DNA of 64,000 bases from a virus, in the IMG/VR virus record IMGVR_UViG_3300029286_003706, positions 1 through 64,000 of that record. One strand, written 5' to 3'. The notes beneath the pieces are model-generated. The model did no database searches. It saw only the letters and a program-made list of their open reading frames with translations, and was not told where the DNA came from. This document shows positions 14,461 through 22,835 of the stretch, piece after piece. The position numbers and the translations under genes are program-made. Position 1 is the first letter of the stretch. Each line of letters begins with the position of its first letter.

Positions 14461-15051
14461 TTATTTATTTAACCCGGATTTTAATTTTTTTATTGTTTCT
14501 TTATTTCTTTTAATATCAGCAAAAAATGTACTACCTTTCTTTTGTCCACCGTGTAATAATATACCAAATGGTTCTTTACTATCAGATGAAGCTAAAGTAT
14601 CATCAATATCAATTGGAAGTTCTCTTTCTATAGCTTCTTCAACATTTACAACAACATCACACCATCTTAAATTATATTTGTCAATTAAACTATCTAGTTT
14701 TCCACCTTTTGACGCAGTTAATCTAAAATTATTTGGTATATCATTTAATCTATTAACCCAATAATCTAATGATGTAGTGAAACCATAAAATACAGTTTTT
14801 GGATTTTTTTTAGCAACTTCTAACCAAGAATCAAAATATGTTTGATTAAAAAAATCACCAGATTCATGTATTCTAAAAAATCTAGGTGGATATGGAAAAT
14901 AAAATTTAAAAGATTTTTCTATAAGTTTAATTATGTTTTCTTTAGTTCCCATAGATCGTAATAATTTATAATTATTCCAATTTCTTCTTCTTAAATTGGG
15001 ATATTTTACTTCATCAAATGCTGCATAACAACGGAATTGACCATAATCCAT
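14461..15051 (-). CDS. GP88-family phage protein, N-terminally short
   Basis: 196 residues. RFFRIHESGDFFNQTYFDSW, FYGFTTSLDYW, RLTASKGGKLDSL and GILLHGGQKKGSTFF match the conserved blocks of the phage gene-product-88 family (function unknown). Family members normally begin with a cysteine-rich segment ending in CYA; here only the terminal CYA is left at residues 8-10, and a stop lies 10 nt upstream, so the N-terminus has probably been lost. The divergent neighbour at 15071 also looks degraded. Confidence 0.65.
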   Translation of the reverse strand: MDYGQFRCYAAFDEVKYPNLRRRNWNNYKLLRSMGTKENIIKLIEKSFKFYFPYPPRFFRIHESGDFFNQTYFDSWLEVAKKNPKTVFYGFTTSLDYWVNRLNDIPNNFRLTASKGGKLDSLIDKYNLRWCDVVVNVEEAIERELPIDIDDTLASSDSKEPFGILLHGGQKKGSTFFADIKRNKETIKKLKSGLNK

Positions 15052-15070
15052 TTGTAAAAATCATAAATAT

Positions 15071-15369
15071 ATGAATTATAAATTAACATCGAAATATCAA
15101 CACGCTAAAGTTTTACCGAACGGAAAACGAAGAAGTATTAGATTGTATTTTTTAAATGGTATTCAAATTTTTAAACAAAAGGTTCCATTTGATGAAACCA
15201 GTGAATATGGATATGCTAAAATGAATATTTACTAAATGGATATATTTATCAGACAAGATGAGATGAAGGAAACTGGGATCAAAATGAAGGTGGTTTGGTT
15301 GGTGGTAGATCTGGGGATGTTCATTTTCCGGTATCAAAAAGAATATTTGAACCTTTCAACATACCATGA
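15071..15369 (+). pseudogene. Degenerate gene with frameshift and stops
   Basis: An ORF of 54 codons (MNYKLTSKYQHAKVLPNGKR...) ends at 15235. Immediately after, another frame carries a protein-like stretch GYIYQTR-stop-DEGNWDQNEGGLVGGRSGDVHFPVSKRI ending at 15369. The pieces read as one decayed gene. The +1 frame overlapping it has skewed composition and is not taken as real. Confidence 0.4.
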
Positions 15370-15395
15370 TATGAAAATTGATTTAATAGAAAAAA

Positions 15396-15893
15396 ATGAA
15401 AAAGAAATTAGATGAAGTTCCATTATCAGATGATTCTGATGTTCATTGGGATTATTTGTATGTAGCTGATGGAAATGTTGTACGTAGTGATATAAAGGGG
15501 ACTGTTAGAGATTTGAAAAAAGATTTAAAATCCAGAGGTATTAGTTGTAATGTTATTACCACCTGTGATATTTTTTCCAGAATAGAAGATATTAAAATCC
15601 CAATTGAAAATATAATTATAGAAAAACCAAAATATAAACCAGTACCAAGAGATTCAGATTCTTATTTCTTTATAGGAAATAATAGAATAAAATTCAAAAA
15701 GATTGAATGGTATGAAGATACTTTTTGGAATAAAGTAGTGGGTGTTTGTGGAAATTTCTTCTTTGAAATTCAAGGAATGGATAAATTTTCACCAAAAAAA
15801 TGGATTTCAGATCAAAATTATGGAGATTATTTTACTATCAGGACAACAAAAAAAGTAGATTTATCAAAGTTGAATAAAATAAATTTGGATTAA
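15396..15893 (+). CDS. Hypothetical protein
   Basis: 165 residues, no family recognised. An N-terminal half with VHWDYLYVADGNVV and a C-terminal half with YFFIGNNRIKFKKIEWYEDTFWNKV suggest two small beta-rich domains. Converges on the T5orf172-like gene with a 4-nt overlap of ends. Confidence 0.6.
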   Translation: MKKKLDEVPLSDDSDVHWDYLYVADGNVVRSDIKGTVRDLKKDLKSRGISCNVITTCDIFSRIEDIKIPIENIIIEKPKYKPVPRDSDSYFFIGNNRIKFKKIEWYEDTFWNKVVGVCGNFFFEIQGMDKFSPKKWISDQNYGDYFTIRTTKKVDLSKLNKINLD

Positions 15894-16201
15894 AGTTGGT
15901 GATTGGTAATTAAATCTAAATTATTTTCTATTTTATTACAAACTTCTGGAAATTTAACAACATCATTCATACTCAATTTAAACCATTCATTTTTTATTCT
16001 AAGATGTGAATAAAGATGGTGAAGAACCCCCTCAACAGCTAATTTATGATGGGTATGATGTTCATATACAATTTTTAAATTACCATCGTTTCCAGTTTGA
16101 AGTTGTTTAGACCTCTTTTTAGACGATTTACGGGTATATCCAATTTTATACACCGTATCATAGTCTCTTACTGATTCGATTAAATAAACTATTCCCAGCA
16201 T
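15890..16201 (-). CDS. GIY-YIG-superfamily nuclease, T5orf172-like
   Basis: 103 residues: GIVYLIES...VYKIGYTRKSSKKRSKQLQTGN...LKIVYEH...AVEGVLHHLYSHLRIKNEWFKL. This matches the T5orf172/MUG113 version of the GIY-YIG fold (Y-L-I, Y-K-I-G-x-T, R, E-x-x-L-H, E-W-F). A stand-alone small nuclease; mobile or host-DNA attack roles are both possible. Confidence 0.75.
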   Translation of the reverse strand: MLGIVYLIESVRDYDTVYKIGYTRKSSKKRSKQLQTGNDGNLKIVYEHHTHHKLAVEGVLHHLYSHLRIKNEWFKLSMNDVVKFPEVCNKIENNLDLITNHQL

Positions 16202-16308
16202 GATTTAAAGGTATTTTTCAGTATATATTTATATCTGGTGGTCAAAACGGAAAAACAAAACATAAAAAACGTTATATATAATAGTATGAAAAAATTTAAC
16301 ACATCATA

Positions 16309-16333
16309 ATTTTTCGATCTTAGATCGAAAAAT
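16309..16333 (+). promoter_or_regulatory. Perfect hairpin directly before a start codon
   Basis: ATTTTTCGATCT and AGATCGAAAAAT are exact inverted repeats separated by one base and end at the base before the ATG at 16334. In RNA it would bury the initiation region; in DNA it is a palindromic operator candidate. Confidence 0.5.
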
Positions 16334-16564
16334 ATGAATACAAGTGATTCTATTCGACTTTGGAGAGTCGAACTGGTAAACCGTAATGGCTACCAAGCCC
16401 CATCACAATTGATCGAGGCTAAAAAGAGAGATGTTCACAGTGAGGTGAGAAAATTAAATCTAAGATTATTAGATTTTCCCAAAGTGTGGAGTTATCGTTT
16501 AATCGATTTACATAAAGAATTTGATTCGAAACGTGGTAAATGGGTTGAATCGATTTGGATGTAA
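16334..16564 (+). CDS. Small hypothetical protein under a hairpin leader
   Basis: 76 residues, MNTSDSIRLWRVELVNRNGY..., Arg/Trp-rich and less AT-biased than neighbours. No family recognised. Flanked by a start-adjacent hairpin and a strong terminator, so it is a monocistronic unit. Confidence 0.65.
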   Translation: MNTSDSIRLWRVELVNRNGYQAPSQLIEAKKRDVHSEVRKLNLRLLDFPKVWSYRLIDLHKEFDSKRGKWVESIWM

Positions 16565-16569
16565 AAAAG

Positions 16570-16600
16570 AAAGGTTGTCAATTGACAACCTTTTTTGTTT
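16570..16600. terminator. Bidirectional terminator between convergent genes
   Basis: AAAGGTTGTCAA/TTGACAACCTTT is a perfect palindrome (16570-16593) followed by a T-tract on each strand. It overlaps the last codons of the leftward gene. Confidence 0.85.
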
Positions 16601-16997
16601 CGCTTTGGACAATTAAATCAACATTATCTTCCGGTTTTGGTAATCTAGTTGTTAATTCGGATTTATTAACCAATGAAATTTCAGATAAAAGGGTTATATT
16701 TGGATCTTTACCAAACATTTTTTCATATAAATATTCAGCACAAAATTGATACCTAAATTTACCATTGAATTCATCTGTTATTTGCAATAATTCTTGATTA
16801 TTATCGAAATATTTTTCAATATAATCCCTTGTTTGATCCCATTGTTTGAAACTTTTTTCACTAATATGATTTATATCACATACAATTCCAACTAAATGAT
16901 CAAAAACTTTATCAACATATGTGTTATCTTCAAATAAATTATCGGTAGTAACAACAGTTTTATAATTTTCGTTTACAAAATCGTTAAATTTTTTCAT
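16578..16997 (-). CDS. Leader-bearing protein
   Basis: 139 residues from the ATG at 16997. An upstream in-frame Met at 17084 is rejected because the sequence after 16997 begins MKKFNDFVNEN, the shared leader, and the upstream extension is hydrophobic and overlaps a divergent promoter. Body helical, no family recognised. Stop lies within the terminator palindrome. Confidence 0.7.
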   Translation of the reverse strand: MKKFNDFVNENYKTVVTTDNLFEDNTYVDKVFDHLVGIVCDINHISEKSFKQWDQTRDYIEKYFDNNQELLQITDEFNGKFRYQFCAEYLYEKMFGKDPNITLLSEISLVNKSELTTRLPKPEDNVDLIVQSETKKVVN

Positions 16998-17035
16998 ATT
17001 GATATATATTATTTTTTTTATACCAAAAAATATTG

Positions 17036-17043
17036 TAATTTTG
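17036..17043 (+). promoter_or_regulatory. Promoter box TAATTTTG, copy 1 of a duplicated promoter
   Basis: Part of a block (TATACCAAAAAATATTGTAATTTTGTA) that is repeated exactly at 17500-17526. The ATG at 17049 is only 5 nt after the box, so the transcript should be leaderless or nearly so. Confidence 0.6.
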
Positions 17044-17048
17044 TATTT

Positions 17049-17282
17049 ATGACAAAAATAAAAATAGGAAAAGGATATTTTCAAAAAGGTTACGGTAAGG
17101 GGTTTAATAAAACAGCCACGATATATCTAATTGGTGACAAATTATATGCAAGAAATATAAAAGGTTGGCGTTGTGATTTTGAAAAACTTAATGGAGAATT
17201 AGAGGGGTATGTAAGGGTAAACTTTTTATTAGATCATTTTTTTCAAGTTTCGTTACCAACTGAACACAAAATATACAATTAA
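17049..17282 (+). CDS. Small hypothetical protein, probably leaderless mRNA
   Basis: 77 residues, basic (MTKIKIGKGYFQKGYGKGFN...), with WRCDFEKLNGELEGYVRVNF. No family recognised. Early-type host-like promoter directly in front. Confidence 0.6.
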   Translation: MTKIKIGKGYFQKGYGKGFNKTATIYLIGDKLYARNIKGWRCDFEKLNGELEGYVRVNFLLDHFFQVSLPTEHKIYN

Positions 17283-17292
17283 AATTTAAATT

Positions 17293-17478
17293 ATGATAGT
17301 AGGTTTATATAATAATGAAGATGATTATATATTCACAACTAATGGGTGTGGGTGTTGTTCAAACACATTGTTTCTTTCAAGTGATAAAGAGGAAATTATT
17401 AAAGAGTTAAAAGAAAATATTGAGATTGTTAGAATATCCTGTGATCAGATTGGAATTAATTTTGATGATTTATTATAA
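17293..17478 (+). CDS. Small hypothetical protein with CGCC motif
   Basis: 61 residues with N-G-C-G-C-C-S-N at 18-25, possibly a metal site, and an acidic helical C-terminus. Follows the previous gene after 10 nt. No family recognised. Confidence 0.55.
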   Translation: MIVGLYNNEDDYIFTTNGCGCCSNTLFLSSDKEEIIKELKENIEIVRISCDQIGINFDDLL

Positions 17479-17516
17479 TTTTTAATACATGGAAAACTTT
17501 ATACCAAAAAATATTG

Positions 17517-17524
17517 TAATTTTG
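17517..17524 (+). promoter_or_regulatory. Promoter box TAATTTTG, copy 2 of a duplicated promoter
   Basis: Second copy of the promoter block at 17036-17043; 14 nt before the ATG at 17539. Confidence 0.6.
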
Positions 17525-17538
17525 TAGAAACACAAATC

Positions 17539-17808
17539 ATGAAAAGTGAAATGTTAATCAAATTAAAAAATCAATATTACTTAACAAGTGATGATAAAAT
17601 AAATATTGGTGATTGGTTTTATTGTAGTGATAATACCAATTATGCACACATTTTCAAATGTATTGGATTAACTGACGACACACATCTACAAGTTTCGAGT
17701 AAAAATGGTTATGGTGATTGGGATATTGATTACTCATTCAAAATAGTCGCATCAACCAAAAAATTAAACGGAGTAAAATTTTTAAAATTTAAAGAAATAT
17801 GTCAATAA
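17539..17808 (+). CDS. Small hypothetical protein
   Basis: 89 residues, beta-rich (INIGDWFYCSDN...FKCIGLTDDTHLQV). No family recognised. The frame continues after its TAA into a long open segment (next entry). Confidence 0.6.
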   Translation: MKSEMLIKLKNQYYLTSDDKINIGDWFYCSDNTNYAHIFKCIGLTDDTHLQVSSKNGYGDWDIDYSFKIVASTKKLNGVKFLKFKEICQ

Positions 17809-18024
17809 CACAAAGATCACTTCATTAATCCAGATTACGCTAACTTTGGTGATCCACCTGAAGATGATGAAAGAACAAAAAATCATAAAAAAATTCTTAA
17901 AAAAACGTACCCCGGAAACCCCGATGATTTTTTATGTACTAAGAAACACCCTTTATATTTATGGTGGTTGGAATTCGGATATAATAGAATATTCCGGACA
18001 TTGATAAACTACAATTTCCGTTAA
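17809..18024 (+). pseudogene. Open segment without start codon, in frame after a TAA
   Basis: 71 codons in the same frame as the preceding gene, directly after its stop: HFINPDYANFGDPPEDDERT...YPGNPDDFLCTKKHPLYLWWLEFGYNRI. Composition is protein-like (Trp, Cys, Pro) but there is no ATG, GTG or TTG at the front. Either a remnant of a gene whose 5' end was lost, or a readthrough extension. Confidence 0.4.
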
Positions 18025-18066
18025 AATATTTCCGTTTATAAATTTTTTATTTCAATAATTTTATTG

Positions 18067-18074
18067 TATATTTG
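18067..18074 (+). promoter_or_regulatory. Promoter box TATATTTG
   Basis: TAnnTTTG match, 24 nt before the ATG at 18098. Confidence 0.5.
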
Positions 18075-18097
18075 TAAATAACTAAATAACTACACAT

Positions 18098-18532
18098 ATG
18101 AAAAGAGAACATAAATGGGATAAGGATGATACTATCATCGCCCTATATTACACAAAATTTGGTATAAAACATCTTCCGGTTAAAGATGAAAAAGATTTAG
18201 CTGAAAATATTATTGGGTCATCTTTGGATTCACTTAAAATGTTATCCACCACTTTGGGAAAAACACATGATGTGAGTTTTTCAAAAATTCAAAGGGAAGT
18301 TGTTGATGAATTCAAAAAAATGCAAGAAACTGATTTTCGGGATGTTGTTCTTGAAATCTTTTCTGATACTGAACGAAAAGTTGTTGTTGAAGAAAGAATC
18401 AAGGATCGAAAAGAAAATGAAAAAGAAGAAAAAGCAAAGGAAGAAAAGAAAAAATTGGATTCCATTTTTCGGAAAATGGGGAAAGACCCATCAAAAATGA
18501 GGAGTGTTGGTGTAAGACCTAAAGAATTTTAA
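18098..18532 (+). CDS. Hypothetical protein with highly charged helical tail
   Basis: 144 residues. N-terminal KWDKDDTIIALYYTKFGIKHLP...IIGSSLDSLKMLS resembles small helical domains seen in phage and HNH-associated proteins, but I cannot name it. Residues 100-125 are almost all Lys/Glu/Arg (coiled coil). The 3' end overlaps the convergent endonuclease by 42 nt. Confidence 0.65.
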   Translation: MKREHKWDKDDTIIALYYTKFGIKHLPVKDEKDLAENIIGSSLDSLKMLSTTLGKTHDVSFSKIQREVVDEFKKMQETDFRDVVLEIFSDTERKVVVEERIKDRKENEKEEKAKEEKKKLDSIFRKMGKDPSKMRSVGVRPKEF

Positions 18533-20194
18533 GCTTCCAGAATCATAAATACGATAAATTTTTCTTTCTAACATGATTTCATGTTCGGTTTTATTTGGAT
18601 CAAAACCATCACGAATTAATTTATCTTTTCTAAAATTAAATCTATGTTTTCTAACACCATTCACTACATAATAGTAGTCGGGTGGTGTTTTACTTAGAAA
18701 TGTAAAACCTAATTTTTGATATAATTCACCCTGACTCCAAGAACGATCAGTACAACTAATCACTTCTTTTGGATTATAAGTTTTGATGAAATATTTAAAT
18801 AATTTTTCGGCACTACCCACTACTGATGTGTTTAATTTACTACAAAATATCAACATTTCATAAACACCATCAGAATTACTTTGTTTCATAAATTTACGTT
18901 TCGATCCAAAAGTCATTAAAGACACCAATTCATCATTGTAAAATAATCCTAATTTAATAGGTGAACCAACAAAACCCTGTAAATGGTTTTTTTCTAGAAA
19001 ACAACGAACTAATTTATTATCTATTATTTCTTTTATGATACATTTACGGGCATAAATTTTATTTGGTGTTTTTCCAAGTAAATTTAAGATTCTAGATTTA
19101 ACAATTTCCTGTTTAAATACCCAATCATCTTGAAAAATATGTATTAATTTAATATTAATACTTTCTGATAGTTCTGTTTTAATTGAATGATAATTGTTTT
19201 CTTTTTCTTTTTCATTATGCCAATAAACACCATTAAACTCAAACGCCAATTTCAAATCTGGTAAATAAATATCTAATTCATATGGTGAAATTATATTTCT
19301 TTTATTTAATTGAATTTCATTATTATAATTTTCTTTAATGAAATTTTGTAAATCTTTTTCTTGATTGGAAACTGAATCATTAAATGGATTACATATTATA
19401 CAATATGGTATTTTATATTTATATCTTTGAATTAAATTATTTATTTTTATATCGAAAATAGTTTTACATTTATCACACTTTATTGTATAAACACCTTTAT
19501 TAAAAGAAACTATTTCACAATTATATTTATCTATTGATTTTTTTAATTGTTTATCTTTATAAATATCAGATGTCATATAATTTTCAGAACCATATTTTTC
19601 AATATTAGTTTTTATCATTTTTTCTTTTATTGTGTCAGATTTAATGGGAAAATTTACACCGAATTTTTTAAAATTGGAATTTTTCATTTTTTCTTTAATT
19701 TCATTATTTAAAAAAAATGTATTATTTTTAATTTTCGTTTCTTTAATTTTATTTTTAACTTTATCAGATTTGGATGGATGACCACCATATATATATATAC
19801 AAGTATCATTTCTTTTTTGATGATTTAAATAATTTTCATTACCATATTTTTTTAACTTTGTATGTTTAGATTTTTTTATGATATCTTTATTTTGAAAAAC
19901 ATTTTCAGTACCATAAATTTCTATATTTGTTAATTTTCTTTTCTCACTTGAACATTTATTTGAACAAGAATAATAATTATATTTTTTAATATTTTTGTTA
20001 TAATTATAAAATGATATAATCTTTTCTTTATTACATACATCACATTTTGCTAAAATTTTAACACCAGATCCTTTAGATAAAATTTCTATGGGAATTTCTA
20101 TAATATCATTAAAATTAAAATTATATCCTAATTCTTTATAATATTTATAATTATTTGGATTGATTGTTATTTTTACACTGGTTGTTATTAACAT
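18491..20194 (-). CDS. Large homing endonuclease: zinc-finger domain, VSR-like nuclease, GNAT-like tail
   Basis: 567 residues. Residues 1-90 hold the shared N-terminal domain (VKITINPNNYKYYKELGYN...CDVCNKEK...YSCSNKC). Residues 90-215 are K-Y-G-x-E-N-type repeats. A second Cys pair module (IKCDKC...CIIC) follows. The VSR-like core is LKLAFEFNGVYWHNE...LIHIFQDDW (about 310-355). The end (about 385-550: FLEKNHLQGFVGSPIKLGLFY...VISCTDRSWSQGELYQKLGFTFLS) looks GNAT-like. Close homologue of 61545-63080. Sits 2 nt downstream of the uvsW-like gene, a typical homing location next to a conserved phage gene. Confidence 0.8.
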   Translation of the reverse strand: MLITTSVKITINPNNYKYYKELGYNFNFNDIIEIPIEILSKGSGVKILAKCDVCNKEKIISFYNYNKNIKKYNYYSCSNKCSSEKRKLTNIEIYGTENVFQNKDIIKKSKHTKLKKYGNENYLNHQKRNDTCIYIYGGHPSKSDKVKNKIKETKIKNNTFFLNNEIKEKMKNSNFKKFGVNFPIKSDTIKEKMIKTNIEKYGSENYMTSDIYKDKQLKKSIDKYNCEIVSFNKGVYTIKCDKCKTIFDIKINNLIQRYKYKIPYCIICNPFNDSVSNQEKDLQNFIKENYNNEIQLNKRNIISPYELDIYLPDLKLAFEFNGVYWHNEKEKENNYHSIKTELSESINIKLIHIFQDDWVFKQEIVKSRILNLLGKTPNKIYARKCIIKEIIDNKLVRCFLEKNHLQGFVGSPIKLGLFYNDELVSLMTFGSKRKFMKQSNSDGVYEMLIFCSKLNTSVVGSAEKLFKYFIKTYNPKEVISCTDRSWSQGELYQKLGFTFLSKTPPDYYYVVNGVRKHRFNFRKDKLIRDGFDPNKTEHEIMLERKIYRIYDSGSLKFFRSYTNTPHF

Positions 20195-20196
20195 TT

Positions 20197-21774
20197 TTAA
20201 AGACTAAATTTTAATTCTTCAAACGGATATCCTTGTGGAATATAAATGTCCTTTTTTCTTGATAAGAAATGATTATACAAAATCCCCTTGAATTCGTGAT
20301 GAAATTGATCAACCAAATCAAAGATAATTGCATTTTCTTTGGTGGAATGTAATCTTAGAGCCCTTCCAATGGCTTGCCTTATTATTTGATCAGATTTAAA
20401 TGAATCCGCGAAAATAAGATTTACAACAGCTTTGATATTTATACCTGTTGCAGACGTTCCAAATGATGCCACAAGTATTTTTACATTACCAGATGTATCT
20501 TCCATTTGTTTTTTGATAAGTGCCCTTTTTTCTTTTGGTGTAGAACCATCTATGTAATAGATGTCTTTGTTTGGTACATTATCTCTCAAATAGTTATATA
20601 ATTCTTTTCCATATACGATATTTTGAAATAATATCATTGAATTATTTTTGAATTTATTGACTAATTTTCCAATGAATATTCTTCTGGGTTGGGAATTCTG
20701 TGCGAATTTTTTTTCCAATTCCCAAGCCTTCCTACCATTACCGTTTTTCTTAACTGAAAAAACATTTGACGCAAAATTATATTCACCGTGATTTAAAATA
20801 ATACCTTTTATTTTACATGGTGAAATAATACCCAAATCCATTAATTTTTTAGCCCTGATGTTAAATAATAATGGACCAGTTACACTTTCAATCATAAGTA
20901 ATTCCGCACTTTCTTCACCCGGATATGTTCCACTCATTCCAAATCTTACTTTAGCATATCCAAATGTATTTCTTAAAATGGTTTTTAGAGAACTTCCTTT
21001 CGCTCGATGTGACTCATCACAACAAACAACATCAAATTGTTCGAAGAATTTAGTAGGCCATTTAACTAAACTTTGATAAGTTCCAATATAAATATTTGGT
21101 TCTTCACCATGATATTTTCTTGGATGATCACTCATAATTTCATCCATTCTAATATTTGTTATTGGATTTTTATTTTCATTATGATAACCAAAATTATAAT
21201 CATTGATTTCATTATAAAATTGAGTAACCAAATCCATTGTTGGAACAATTAATAAAAATTTAGAATTTGGATTAATATGATTTAAATAATAAAAAATTAA
21301 ACTTCCAAAAATCAAAGATTTTCCACCAGCTGTCGCTACTTCAATTCTACCAAATTTGTGTTTTAATATTCTGAAAATTGATTCTTCCTGATGTTCATAT
21401 GGAACAAAAGGTTTAGTTATATCATCCCTATCTTTATGATCTTTATAGAATTCTTTACAGAAATTTTCAATATCTTCAATTTTTATAGTTCTATCCAGTG
21501 GTAATTTATCTTTATTAATAACCTCAAATGGAAAACCATACTCTTTACAACATTTATAACATTCATGCCACAATCCGAAATCAATATATCCACCATGAAA
21601 TTGTTCGGCCTTACCGTCCCAAGGATTGGAAGAAAATTTAGTCAATTTATATTTTGCCATAAAAACATAATTCTTCAAATGTCTATTTAAATATAATTTT
21701 AATTGATTAAATTCTTCTTTGGTTGATTCCTTTAAAATAATTTTTGTAACATTTTCATCTATAATAAATTTCAT
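20197..21774 (-). CDS. uvsW: UvsW-like SF2 helicase
   Basis: 525 residues. N-terminal domain (1-120) precedes the helicase core: Walker A ATAGGKS (147-153), DESH box (253-256), motif III SGT, and motif VI QAIGRALRLHS near 455. T4 UvsW (587 residues) is an ATP-dependent helicase that unwinds branched DNA and R-loops, shutting origin-dependent replication and promoting recombination-dependent replication. The nearby UvsY-like gene supports the assignment. TATATA-rich sequence precedes the start. Confidence 0.85.
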   Translation of the reverse strand: MKFIIDENVTKIILKESTKEEFNQLKLYLNRHLKNYVFMAKYKLTKFSSNPWDGKAEQFHGGYIDFGLWHECYKCCKEYGFPFEVINKDKLPLDRTIKIEDIENFCKEFYKDHKDRDDITKPFVPYEHQEESIFRILKHKFGRIEVATAGGKSLIFGSLIFYYLNHINPNSKFLLIVPTMDLVTQFYNEINDYNFGYHNENKNPITNIRMDEIMSDHPRKYHGEEPNIYIGTYQSLVKWPTKFFEQFDVVCCDESHRAKGSSLKTILRNTFGYAKVRFGMSGTYPGEESAELLMIESVTGPLLFNIRAKKLMDLGIISPCKIKGIILNHGEYNFASNVFSVKKNGNGRKAWELEKKFAQNSQPRRIFIGKLVNKFKNNSMILFQNIVYGKELYNYLRDNVPNKDIYYIDGSTPKEKRALIKKQMEDTSGNVKILVASFGTSATGINIKAVVNLIFADSFKSDQIIRQAIGRALRLHSTKENAIIFDLVDQFHHEFKGILYNHFLSRKKDIYIPQGYPFEELKFSL

Positions 21775-21812
21775 GTTCTTATATATAAAACTAAAAGTGT
21801 TTTGTTTTTATT

Positions 21813-22030
21813 TTTAAAGGACTCAAATATCGTTTATATCCAAATGATGAACAGAAAATTTTGTTGGGAAAACATTTTGGTTCGGTTCGTTTCGTATACA
21901 ATTTAGCATTAGAAACAAAAATGAATGCATATAACGGAAATAAAATAAATTTATCAAGATTTGATTTACAAAAACAAGTGGTGGATTTGAAACAAGATTG
22001 TGAGTGGTTAAAAGAAATACACCAAACATA
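21813..22030 (+). pseudogene. Truncated TnpB N-terminal fragment
   Basis: The frame starting FKGLKYRLYPNDEQKILLGK...SVRFVYNLALETKMNAY...LKQDCEWLKEIPP is the HTH-like N-terminus of IS605-family TnpB. It has no start codon and loses similarity after about 72 residues, running into the next gene. It is not a copy of the tnpB at 10692-11915, whose N-terminus differs. Confidence 0.75.
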
Positions 22031-22031
22031 T

Positions 22032-22041
22032 TAATATATAA
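22032..22041 (+). promoter_or_regulatory. Proposed late promoter (TTAATATATA)
   Basis: 23 nt before the TTG at 22065, the same spacing as at other genes, which supports that TTG as the true start. Confidence 0.5.
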
Positions 22042-22064
22042 TAAAAACAAATATTTAAAAAAAA

Positions 22065-22793
22065 TTGAAAACAACAACAATAATTCAAGAATATATGAAA
22101 GAACCTGTTATAGGAACAAAGACAGCAAAAGATGTTAAATCTTTTTTTGGAACCAATTTAATTGATATTGAAGATCAAATAACGATTAATGACATTTCTA
22201 TTCAATATTCAGATACACCCACGACACATTATCAATATTATAATGGGGTATCATCTGTTAGTGAAGAAGAAAAAGAAGTTAGTATATTAAGAAATTTAGA
22301 TAGTGTTAAATTTGAAAATCATACAATTGATTTATATAAATTGTATTACACACAATATAATAATTTACAATGGAATTTTGTTTTGAAGGCTAGAAATATT
22401 CTGAAGGAATATTTATTTTTAAAATTGAAAGAGGCTAGAACATTCAAATCAATAAGAAAGGGAGAAACACAAAAAAATGACATTAATACTTTTATTTATG
22501 ACTACATCGAATTCAATTTATTGGATAGATATAATATTGAAAAAATAATATTTTATGTTCAATATATCGATGTGTTGAATATTGGAAATACAACCAATAA
22601 TAATTATACTATAAAATCCCCAACATTTAATAAAATAATTTTCAATCCTAACAATATAACCCGTGATATTAAAATTTTAACAACTGATTATTTGAATAAT
22701 TTGGGTGATGTTAATATGACCTATAATCAAATAAAAAACTCAAATCAATATACATTTTATTATTATTTTGTTATCGACTATAAAAAAATATAA
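22065..22793 (+). CDS. Probable virion-associated protein
   Basis: 242 residues from TTG at 22065 (next ATG at 22095). The TTG is favoured by the late-promoter spacing. Asn/Tyr-rich like the large virion proteins that follow on the other strand. Contains FVLKARNILKEYLFLKLKEARTFKSIRKGE (about 107-136). No family recognised; position between uvsW-like and uvsY-like genes corresponds to small genes in T4. Confidence 0.6.
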   Translation: MKTTTIIQEYMKEPVIGTKTAKDVKSFFGTNLIDIEDQITINDISIQYSDTPTTHYQYYNGVSSVSEEEKEVSILRNLDSVKFENHTIDLYKLYYTQYNNLQWNFVLKARNILKEYLFLKLKEARTFKSIRKGETQKNDINTFIYDYIEFNLLDRYNIEKIIFYVQYIDVLNIGNTTNNNYTIKSPTFNKIIFNPNNITRDIKILTTDYLNNLGDVNMTYNQIKNSNQYTFYYYFVIDYKKI

Positions 22794-22835
22794 AACATTA
22801 ATAATAAAATAAAATATAAAAATAAAAATTAGATT

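Noticed and set aside
14399-14764. 121-codon plus-strand ORF
   Set aside because: Lies antisense to the leader gene and the gp88-like gene; low-complexity Ser/Phe-rich composition of a shadow frame.
15237-15413. Plus-strand frame starting MDIFIRQDEMKE
   Set aside because: Composition unlike neighbours, overlaps the decayed frame with the better protein-like sequence.
16998-17084. N-terminal extension of the leader protein at 16997
   Set aside because: Hides the shared leader motif and overlaps the divergent promoter and start of 17049.
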